5,348 nt of DNA from positions 10,636 through 15,983 of the forward strand of contig PBJN01000006.1 in assembly GCA_002720735.1 (NCBI GenBank), in the 5' to 3' direction. Below, in pieces: positions 1 through 5,348 of the stretch. Both the position numbers and the translations under genes were made by a program. The stretch's first letter is position 1. Every line of letters starts with the position of its first letter. Under the pieces are notes generated by a model. The model had not been told where the DNA came from, ran no database searches, and saw only the letters and a list, made by a program, of their open reading frames with translations. This DNA comes from Porticoccaceae bacterium. Lineage in GTDB: Bacteria > Pseudomonadota > Gammaproteobacteria > Pseudomonadales > Porticoccaceae.

Positions 1-19
1 ATTTATACAAAAAAACTTA

Positions 20-1276
20 ATGATCATTCAAGATTATGTAAAAACGTTGGGTAACGCGGCTACCGAGGCATCAAAATTATTAGCGCGTGCGACTTCTGAG
101 GCCAAAGATATGACACTCGCGCTTATCGCAGAGCAACTTGACTCAGATCGACATTTAATTATTTCAGCAAATGCATTAGATTTAAAAGAAGCTCAGAGTC
201 ACGGATTAGATCCTGCGATGATTGAACGTCTCGCACTAGGCCACAAGCAGGTCGATCAAATGCTTGAGGGGCTCCATCAGGTAATCGGTTTAACCGACCC
301 AGTGGGAGAGGTAACTAATCTGGGCCGACGCCCTAGCGGAATTGAATTAAAAAAACTGCGTGTACCGCTAGGTGTAATCGGTATAATCTACGAGTCGCGT
401 CCCAACGTGACCATTGATGCTGCCAGCTTGTGTCTAAAGGCAGGCAATGCTTGCATTCTTCGCGGCGGAAGCGAGGCAATAAACTCAAATCGTTCAATCG
501 GTGTAAGTATTCAAAACGCTTTATCCAGATCTTCCCTGCCAATCGCCTCTACACAAATTGTCAATACATCAGATCGTAGAGTTGTTTCAGCATTACTGTC
601 TCCTTCTAGTTGTATAGACATAATAATACCTCGCGGCGGCAAAGGACTCATTGAGAAGGTAACAAGAGAAACTAGCATTCCAATTATAAAACATCTGGAT
701 GGAAACTGTCACATGTACATAGACGATAACGCCGATTTAGAAATGGCGATTGCGTTAACTATAAATGCCAAAACCAGTCGCTATGGAGTCTGTAATGCGC
801 TCGAATCTTTATTAATCTCCAAGAATGCGGCCAAAAGAATTTTGCCTTTGCTTTGTTCAGAAATGAGAAAAAGGCATGTCGAACTTAGGGGATGCGCTGA
901 AACTCGAGGCTTTGTCGAGGGAATCAAAGCCGCAACTGACGCAGATTGGTCTTTAGAATATTTGGCGCCAATATTATCGATTAAAGTTGTGGCCGGTTTA
1001 TCAGATGCTATAGAGCATATAAACAAATTCGGCTCTAGTCACACCGACTGTATCGTTACCGAAAATACCGCTAATGCACAACGATTTGTCAAAGAAGTTG
1101 ACTCAAGTTCTGTAATGGTGAATGCCTCAACCAGATTTGCAGATGGATTCGAATACGGATTAGGAGCTGAGATAGGAATTTCAACTGATAAAATCCATGC
1201 CAGAGGCCCAGTCGGTTTACACGGGCTTACTTGTCAAAAATGGGTCGTCTACGGCGACGGAACGATTCGTAGTTAG
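20..1276 (+). CDS. proA: Glutamate-5-semialdehyde dehydrogenase (gamma-glutamyl phosphate reductase), 418 aa
   Basis: Cytoplasmic enzyme that reduces gamma-glutamyl phosphate with NADPH to glutamate-5-semialdehyde, the second step of proline synthesis. The 418 residues match the usual family length (E. coli about 417). The aldehyde dehydrogenase fold is recognisable throughout: the YESRPNVT segment at 124-131, the LRGGSEA segment at 147-153 and PRGGKGLI at 204-211 lie in the nucleotide-binding half. The catalytic cysteine is C258 in the segment NAKTSRYGVCNALES (249-263). The C-terminal block HARGPVGLHGLTCQKW (393-408) is a ProA signature. The start at residue 1 fits the family N-terminus (DYVKTLGNAATEASKLLARA), although no Shine-Dalgarno sequence precedes it. 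No proB is adjacent, so the kinase supplying its substrate must be encoded elsewhere. It lies one base upstream of nadD, as in Pseudomonas. The family call is secure; the promoter lies outside the window or in its first bases. Confidence 0.98.
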   Translation: MIIQDYVKTLGNAATEASKLLARATSEAKDMTLALIAEQLDSDRHLIISANALDLKEAQSHGLDPAMIERLALGHKQVDQMLEGLHQVIGLTDPVGEVTNLGRRPSGIELKKLRVPLGVIGIIYESRPNVTIDAASLCLKAGNACILRGGSEAINSNRSIGVSIQNALSRSSLPIASTQIVNTSDRRVVSALLSPSSCIDIIIPRGGKGLIEKVTRETSIPIIKHLDGNCHMYIDDNADLEMAIALTINAKTSRYGVCNALESLLISKNAAKRILPLLCSEMRKRHVELRGCAETRGFVEGIKAATDADWSLEYLAPILSIKVVAGLSDAIEHINKFGSSHTDCIVTENTANAQRFVKEVDSSSVMVNASTRFADGFEYGLGAEIGISTDKIHARGPVGLHGLTCQKWVVYGDGTIRS

Positions 1277-1277
1277 A

Positions 1278-1910
1278 ATGTCTCTCGCGCTTTTAGGAGG
1301 TACATTTGATCCAATACATTTGGGTCACATTGGTATTGCCAAATATCTTTCCGAACATCTAAAAGTCAATGAGTTTCGACTGGTTCCATGTGGTCGCCCC
1401 TGTCATAAGAAACCTCCAGTTGTGTCCAACCAACATCGATTAACAATGCTTAAAATTGCAATAAAACAGCATCCAGAGCTTGCTCTTCAGACAAACGAGT
1501 TGGATACTCATGCTCCAAGTTATACCATAAACACTCTACGTTTGATTAGGGCTCAAATCGGTTCAAAGAGGTCGCTTTTTATGTGCATGGGCATGGACGC
1601 CCTTAATACTTTTCATGAATGGAAAGAATGGAAGAGTATCCTGGATTATGCAAATATAGTGGTAGTCGGACGTCCGAATTCAAGCTTCCCTGAGACAAAA
1701 TTTTTGGTTGACTGGATTAAAAAAAATAAGTGCAACTCGTTGGAAAAACTTTTAAGCATGTCATTCGGTGTCTTTTATTTCTGTAGTTCTGAACCTCAAG
1801 ATATTTCATCCTCTGAAATTAGAAGACTCATAAAACAGCGTTTTAAAATAAAAAACTATGTTGCTCCGAGCATAGAAAAGTACATCAAGGAAAATAATCT
1901 CTACAGTTGA
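1278..1910 (+). CDS. nadD: Nicotinate-nucleotide adenylyltransferase, 210 aa
   Basis: Transfers AMP from ATP to nicotinate mononucleotide, giving deamido-NAD and pyrophosphate; this is the usually essential late step of NAD synthesis in the cytoplasm. The N-terminus GGTFDPIHLGH (7-17) carries the nucleotidyltransferase HxGH motif as H14-L-G-H17. APSYT (79-83) and GMDALNTF (105-112) match substrate-binding segments of E. coli NadD, and ISSSEIRR (176-183) is the C-terminal nucleotide-binding motif. An in-frame ATG at 1197 would add 27 residues, but that extension only re-reads the end of proA in another frame. The ATG at 1278 places GGTFDP at residue 7, as expected for the family, and gives 210 residues against 213 in E. 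coli. It starts one base after the proA stop, which suggests translational coupling, and no convincing Shine-Dalgarno sequence is visible. Nothing is missing from the core motifs. Confidence 0.97.
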   Translation: MSLALLGGTFDPIHLGHIGIAKYLSEHLKVNEFRLVPCGRPCHKKPPVVSNQHRLTMLKIAIKQHPELALQTNELDTHAPSYTINTLRLIRAQIGSKRSLFMCMGMDALNTFHEWKEWKSILDYANIVVVGRPNSSFPETKFLVDWIKKNKCNSLEKLLSMSFGVFYFCSSEPQDISSSEIRRLIKQRFKIKNYVAPSIEKYIKENNLYS

Positions 1911-1919
1911 AAAATTAGT

Positions 1920-2309
1920 ATGGAAAACTCTCTTCAAAAAATAATCGTCCGTTCGTTAGAAAACTCGAAGGTATTTAACATCATGCAACTAGATGTTCAA
2001 TCAAGTAGTAATATATTCGATGAAATGATTATTGCCACGGGCTCGTCCACCCGACAGGTAAAAGCTGCATGTAGACATGTAATAAATGATGTCAAAACTC
2101 ACGGAGGTATCATACCAATCGGGGTCGAAGGAGAGGATGTCAGTGAATGGGTTTTGATAGATTTTGGCGACATTGTTATTCATATAATGTTGCAGTCAAT
2201 ACGTGAATTCTATAGTTTAGAGCGCTTGTGGTCTTTCGGTGACATTTGCAAAAAAGATATAGTTCCAAATATTGAAGAAACAAAATCGTCGCAACATTCA
2301 TGCAAATAA
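1920..2309 (+). CDS. rsfS: Ribosomal silencing factor RsfS (Iojap/YbeB family), 129 aa
   Basis: Members of this family bind protein uL14 on the 50S subunit and block its joining to 30S, lowering translation in stationary phase or on nutrient loss. The sequence shows the family core: LDVQSSSNIFDEMIIATG (24-41), STRQVKA (43-49), and the highly conserved stretch GVEGEDVSEWVLIDFGDIVI (68-87) continuing through HIM to REFYSLERLW (95-104). The E. coli protein is about 105 residues; here about 25 polar residues follow the core (GDICKKDI...QHSCK). Such tails vary in the family and I assign no function to this one. The start lies nine bases after the nadD stop without a recognisable Shine-Dalgarno sequence; the preceding bases are A-rich. 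The last ten bases overlap the start of rlmH, an arrangement that favours coupled translation of two proteins acting on the large subunit. Confidence 0.96.
   Translation: MENSLQKIIVRSLENSKVFNIMQLDVQSSSNIFDEMIIATGSSTRQVKAACRHVINDVKTHGGIIPIGVEGEDVSEWVLIDFGDIVIHIMLQSIREFYSLERLWSFGDICKKDIVPNIEETKSSQHSCK
2300..2309 (+). other. 10-base overlap of rsfS end and rlmH start
   Basis: ATGCAAATAA holds the rlmH start codon (2300-2302) and the rsfS stop codon TAA (2307-2309) in different frames. Both protein ends are supported independently: rlmH by its family N-terminus beginning at this ATG and rsfS by an uninterrupted frame. No Shine-Dalgarno sequence precedes the ATG, so ribosomes finishing rsfS are the likely source of rlmH initiation. 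Confidence 0.85.
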
Positions 2310-2770
2310 ATATTGTAGCAGCTGGAACACGAATGCCCAGCTGGATTGGAGAGGGGTTTGCCGAATATAAACTTAGGCTTCCCGCCTACATGCGTCCAAA
2401 GTTAATAGAAGTGCCTTTAGAAAAAAGGCGTAAAACTACTGTCATAAACAGAGCAGTAGAAAAGGAGAGTGAGGCGTTATTCAAAAAAACTCACTCAGAC
2501 GATTGTGTTATCGTGCTTGATGTTTTGGGAAGCAAAATAAGTACTGAAGAAGTTGCCGGGTTCCTAAAACACTCGCAACTCCTGGGCAAGACCATTTGCT
2601 TCTTAATTGGAGGACCTGATGGAATTTGTCCCCGCTATATTCGGCGAGCGCAGTTTTGTTGGTCTTTATCTGACTTGACCTTACCGCACTCATTAGTAAG
2701 AGTCATCCTCCTTGAGCAACTATACAGAGCATGGAGCATTAATGCTCATCAACCATACCATAGAGGCTGA
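2300..2770 (+). CDS. rlmH: 23S rRNA (pseudouridine-1915-N3)-methyltransferase RlmH, 156 aa
   Basis: Uses S-adenosylmethionine to methylate N3 of pseudouridine 1915 in helix 69 of 23S rRNA; the E. coli enzyme (155 aa) acts on assembled 70S ribosomes. This is a small SPOUT-class protein whose C-terminal knot binds the cofactor. Visible signatures are the N-terminal NIVAAGTRMPSWI (4-16), the glycine-rich loop LIGGPDG (102-108), WSLSDLTLPH (121-130), LLEQLYRAWSI (137-147) and the terminal YHR (153-155), which in the family contributes to substrate binding. Length and all motifs match, so it appears intact. Its ATG lies inside the rsfS stop region (10-base overlap), with no Shine-Dalgarno sequence upstream, suggesting reinitiation or coupling. 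The stop is 14 bases before mrdA. The end of the gene contains a 14-base perfect palindrome, listed separately. Confidence 0.97.
   Translation: MQINIVAAGTRMPSWIGEGFAEYKLRLPAYMRPKLIEVPLEKRRKTTVINRAVEKESEALFKKTHSDDCVIVLDVLGSKISTEEVAGFLKHSQLLGKTICFLIGGPDGICPRYIRRAQFCWSLSDLTLPHSLVRVILLEQLYRAWSINAHQPYHRG
2734..2747. repeat. 14-base perfect palindrome inside the 3' end of rlmH
   Basis: GAGCATTAATGCTC is a perfect inverted repeat without spacer, ending 37 bases before the mrdA start codon. It lies over codons of the conserved RAWSINAH segment of RlmH, so protein constraint explains part of it. It has the form of a dimeric protein-binding site, but one such palindrome is not surprising by chance in a window of this size (about 0.3 expected for random sequence). 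A regulatory role is only a possibility. Confidence 0.3.
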
Positions 2771-2777
2771 AGAGAAG
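2771..2777 (+). promoter_or_regulatory. Probable weak ribosome binding site of mrdA
   Basis: AGAGAAG begins directly after the rlmH stop and ends seven bases before the ATG at 2785. It is only a partial match to the Shine-Dalgarno consensus, yet it is the best-placed purine run before any start in this window, and it supports the ATG at 2785 over the in-frame ATG at residue 13. Confidence 0.5.
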
Positions 2778-2784
2778 AATAAAA

Positions 2785-4647
2785 ATGGACGAAAATTTTG
2801 CTTTTGTTAACGATACGGAAATGAAGCGGCTGTTCTCAAGACGGGTCTTTCTTGCATCAATGTTAGCTATTATGATGGGAATTTTAGTCTTGGGGCGCTA
2901 TTTCGATCTACAAGTCAATCGGCATCAAGATTTTGTCACACAATCAAACAACAACCGAGTTTTGATGCGTCCTGTGAGCCCACCACGAGGATTGATTTTT
3001 GATCGTAATGGTGAGTTGTTAGCAGATAACCAGCCAACTTATAATCTTACAATCGTTAATGAGCGAAGCAATAACTTAGAGGTTCTTATTGAAGACCTCC
3101 AAAAGCTAATTAATATTACTAACCAAGACGTCGCTCAATTTAGGGAGAGACTCAAACGTCGCAAGCCTTACCAAAATATACCTCTCAAGTATAATCTTAG
3201 TGAGAATGAACGAAGCATTCTTGCTGTCAATAGCTTCAGATTAGACGGAGCTGAGGTTTTTGCGAAACTCACGCGCTATTACCCACAAGGTCCATATTTT
3301 GCTCATGTAATTGGTTATGTTGGCCGCATAAATGAAACAGAAACCCGGAATATCGACACATCGCTGTACCGTGGAACGGATTTTATAGGGAAGCTGGGAA
3401 TCGAAAAATACTATGAAAATGCTCTCTTGGGCAAGTTAGGGCATGAGCACGTTGAAACTAATGCTCGCGGACGCGTGATGAGATCGCTTAGCAAAGAGGA
3501 CCCAATTCCAGGGGCCAATTTAAAGTTATATTTAGACGCGAACCTTCAACGCACAGCGCAAGAGATCTTGCAAGACAGGCGAGCAGCTTTCGTGGCCATC
3601 GAGATCAAAACAGGGGGAATACTTGCGATGGTAAGTACACCCAGCTATGACCCTAATAAATTCGTCCTGGGAATAAGCCAGACAGAGTATTCAAAATTAG
3701 TAAAGTCAAAAAACCAGCCGTTGTTTAACCGTGCAATTCGTGGACAGTATCCCCCAGGATCAACAATTAAACCAATGTTTGGTCTGATAGGACTCCAAAA
3801 CAAGAGCATAACCACTGAACACGTAATTGATGACCCCGGCTTTTTTATTTTACAAGGAGTTGAACGCCCTTGGCGTGACCACAATTCAGAAAAAGGTGGG
3901 CATGGAGATGGTATTGATCTAGCGCAAGCAATAATCGAATCTTGTGATGTCTACTTTTACAATATGGGCTTAGATATTGGTATAGAAACTTTAGCTTCAT
4001 TTAGCTCAAAGTTTGGCCTTGGCCAAGTCACCGGAATAGATCTGCATGGGGAGCAGCCTGGGATAATGCCGACAAAATTATGGAAAAAACTCACGCTCGG
4101 CGAAACTTGGTTTGATGGTGATACTATTAATGTAAGTATTGGGCAAGGTTTCATGCTTACTACTCCACTTCAACTAGCTGTGATGACGGCGAGAATAGCC
4201 TCACGTGGTTCTCACATTGTGCCAAAGCTTGTTGACTCAAAAAATGATGTGCATATAAAAAATGATAGTGTTTCGCTAATGCCCGTGGATATTGAAGCAG
4301 AATACTGGACCTACATGCACCAAGCAATGCAAAACGTGGTTCACACTCCGCAAGGGACTGCCCACCGAATCGGAAAGGATCTTAATTACACGATAGCTGG
4401 GAAGACGGGCACTGCGCAAGTGATTAGTATTGATGCAGACGAAGAATACGATAAAACACAAATTGACCAAACTCAATGGGATCACGCCTTGTTCATCGCT
4501 TTTGCGCCAGTGGAAGATCCAGAAATTGCGATGGCTTTAATTGTAGAAAATGGCGAGCACGGAAGCTCCACTGCAGCCCCAATTGCTCGTGTTATTCTAG
4601 ATTCTTATTTCAAGAAAGTTGAAAAAAAGATGCTTGTGGGTAGATAA
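2785..4647 (+). CDS. mrdA: Penicillin-binding protein 2, elongasome peptidoglycan transpeptidase, 620 aa
   Basis: Class B penicillin-binding protein that cross-links new peptidoglycan in the periplasm during lateral wall growth, working with RodA and the MreBCD complex; it is the target of mecillinam in E. coli. A short cytoplasmic N-terminus is followed by one membrane anchor (about 21-38). The pedestal domain includes SPPRGLIFDRNG (65-76), GYVGRI (177-182) and GIEKYYE (205-211). The transpeptidase domain runs from about 265. Its active-site motifs are complete: S326-T-I-K329, S386-C-D388 (the PBP2-type SxD form), and K540-T-G542; E. coli has KSG at the last. GQGFMLTTPLQLA (453-465) is also typical. 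Length 620 compares with 633 in E. coli. D349 or D350, D365, H373 and C387 could form a zinc site (see findings). It starts 14 bases after rlmH and ends three bases before rodA, fitting co-expression of the enzyme pair. Confidence 0.97.
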   Translation: MDENFAFVNDTEMKRLFSRRVFLASMLAIMMGILVLGRYFDLQVNRHQDFVTQSNNNRVLMRPVSPPRGLIFDRNGELLADNQPTYNLTIVNERSNNLEVLIEDLQKLINITNQDVAQFRERLKRRKPYQNIPLKYNLSENERSILAVNSFRLDGAEVFAKLTRYYPQGPYFAHVIGYVGRINETETRNIDTSLYRGTDFIGKLGIEKYYENALLGKLGHEHVETNARGRVMRSLSKEDPIPGANLKLYLDANLQRTAQEILQDRRAAFVAIEIKTGGILAMVSTPSYDPNKFVLGISQTEYSKLVKSKNQPLFNRAIRGQYPPGSTIKPMFGLIGLQNKSITTEHVIDDPGFFILQGVERPWRDHNSEKGGHGDGIDLAQAIIESCDVYFYNMGLDIGIETLASFSSKFGLGQVTGIDLHGEQPGIMPTKLWKKLTLGETWFDGDTINVSIGQGFMLTTPLQLAVMTARIASRGSHIVPKLVDSKNDVHIKNDSVSLMPVDIEAEYWTYMHQAMQNVVHTPQGTAHRIGKDLNYTIAGKTGTAQVISIDADEEYDKTQIDQTQWDHALFIAFAPVEDPEIAMALIVENGEHGSSTAAPIARVILDSYFKKVEKKMLVGR

Positions 4648-4650
4648 ATA

Positions 4651-5348
4651 ATGTACAAAAGTGACTTTGTCCGTCAATTACAAACACCCGGTGGTACCAT
4701 TCAGCTGCGTCGATCTATACAGGTGGATTACACACTTGCCGTAATTTTGTTAATTTTATGCGGAGTGGGACTCCTAATTATCTATAGCGCGACAGGGCAA
4801 AGTGTTTTTTACGTGAAGAGACAGTTGACCTTTATACTCGCGGGCTTTTTTATAATGATTTTATTTGCTCAATTCCCTCAGCGTTTTTGGGAACGCTGGG
4901 CATTGATAGTATATTTAATTGGAGTTATTGCACTTGTTGGCGTTTTACACGCAGGAATTGAAATTAATGGCGCCCAGCGTTGGTTAGATCTAAAATTTAC
5001 TCGCCTTCAACCATCAGAGCTCATGAAAATATGTGTTCCTTTGATGGTTTCTGCCTACATCGCTAAACGCGCGATTCCTCCGTCTTTAAAACACGTGAGT
5101 GCTGCAGTGATTTTAATTTCAGTGCCAGTATTACTTGTGTTACGACAACCTGACCTCGGCACTGCTTTATTAATCTCTGCGACTGGGTTTTTTGTTCTAT
5201 TTTTGGCTGGAATTAAGCGTCGGTACCTACTTGGGGCTTTCATCCTCGCGCTGGCCGCCTTGCCGAGTCTATGGTTTTTCGTGATGCTTGATTACCAAAA
5301 ACAAAGGGTATTGACGTTACTAAATCCTCAACATGACAAATTGGGAGC
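4651..5348 (+). CDS. rodA: Peptidoglycan glycosyltransferase RodA (SEDS family), partial, first 232 aa
   Basis: Integral inner-membrane glycosyltransferase that polymerises lipid II into glycan strands in partnership with PBP2; also called mrdB. The reading frame is open from the ATG at 4651 to the window edge, so the C-terminal part (E. coli total about 370 aa) is missing. Family signatures are GAQRWLDL (107-114), RLQPSELMKI (118-127), RQPDLGTALL (165-174) and LDYQKQRVLTLLNP (213-226), all collinear with E. coli RodA. Hydrophobic segments are visible at about 28-46, 59-75, 83-100, 126-139, 150-164, 171-188 and 192-211. The N-terminus is about ten residues longer than in E. coli before the first membrane segment and is basic (LRRS), consistent with a cytoplasmic side. 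The catalytic aspartate of the family falls in the missing portion. Only three bases separate it from mrdA; GGGTAG at 4638-4643 is a weak ribosome-binding candidate. Confidence 0.97.
   Translation, partial: MYKSDFVRQLQTPGGTIQLRRSIQVDYTLAVILLILCGVGLLIIYSATGQSVFYVKRQLTFILAGFFIMILFAQFPQRFWERWALIVYLIGVIALVGVLHAGIEINGAQRWLDLKFTRLQPSELMKICVPLMVSAYIAKRAIPPSLKHVSAAVILISVPVLLVLRQPDLGTALLISATGFFVLFLAGIKRRYLLGAFILALAALPSLWFFVMLDYQKQRVLTLLNPQHDKLG

Noticed and set aside
4..9. TATACA, a possible -10 element before proA
   Set aside because: It matches only four of six consensus bases, and the -35 region would lie outside the window, so a promoter cannot be supported.
333..542. Minus-strand open frame inside proA, and similar minus-strand frames inside rsfS, rlmH, mrdA and rodA
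   Set aside because: Each lies fully within a well-supported gene, shows no recognisable domain or ribosome binding site, and has the composition expected from the complement of coding sequence.
768..800. SRYGVCNA around the ProA catalytic cysteine, differing from the RPxxCN form in E. coli
   Set aside because: An RY form before the cysteine occurs, as far as I recall, in Pseudomonas-type ProA, and the cysteine itself is present.
2712..2726. TTGAGC and TATACA near the end of rlmH as an internal mrdA promoter
   Set aside because: The two hexamers are only a few bases apart rather than about 17, and no partner at the right spacing was found for either.
3940..3948. SCD in PBP2 as a damaged SxN active-site motif
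   Set aside because: PBP2-class proteins normally carry SxD here (E. coli has SAD), and the other two motifs are intact, so this is not a defect.
4877..4900. Hairpin CTCAGCG / CGCTGGG with a 10-base loop, terminator-like
   Set aside because: It lies inside the conserved coding region of rodA, has a G-U pair, and is not followed by a T run; it is best explained as coding sequence.

Overview
The window is a single-strand run of housekeeping genes from a bacterial chromosome. All genes are on the + strand and packed with gaps of 1 to 14 bases or a short overlap. The order is proA, nadD, rsfS, rlmH, mrdA (PBP2), rodA. This is the order I know from Pseudomonas-type gammaproteobacteria; Escherichia coli has nadD, cobC, rsfS, rlmH, mrdA, mrdB, with proA elsewhere. 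Sampled lines are about 40-43% G+C, lower than Pseudomonas. The best call is therefore a moderately AT-rich gammaproteobacterium outside the Enterobacteriaceae, possibly an uncultured aquatic lineage. The genus cannot be named from this sequence.

Layout: positions 1-19 are a short non-coding edge. ProA (20-1276) makes glutamate semialdehyde for proline synthesis. NadD (1278-1910) makes the nicotinate dinucleotide precursor of NAD. RsfS (1920-2309) silences the large ribosomal subunit, and RlmH (2300-2770) methylates a pseudouridine in 23S rRNA; these two genes overlap by 10 bases. Penicillin-binding protein 2 (2785-4647) and RodA (4651 to the window end, cut off) are the transpeptidase and glycosyltransferase of the elongasome that builds the lateral cell wall. 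The layout suggests one operon coupling precursor metabolism, ribosome function and cell elongation. No terminator, RNA gene, mobile element, CRISPR array or minus-strand gene is supported, and no stretch over 20 bases lacks a gene.

I found no undescribed system. The points most worth a second look are a complete set of candidate zinc ligands around the PBP2 active site (absent in part from E. coli PBP2), the near absence of Shine-Dalgarno sequences at consecutive starts, the correct nadD start, and a 14-base perfect palindrome at the end of rlmH just before mrdA.
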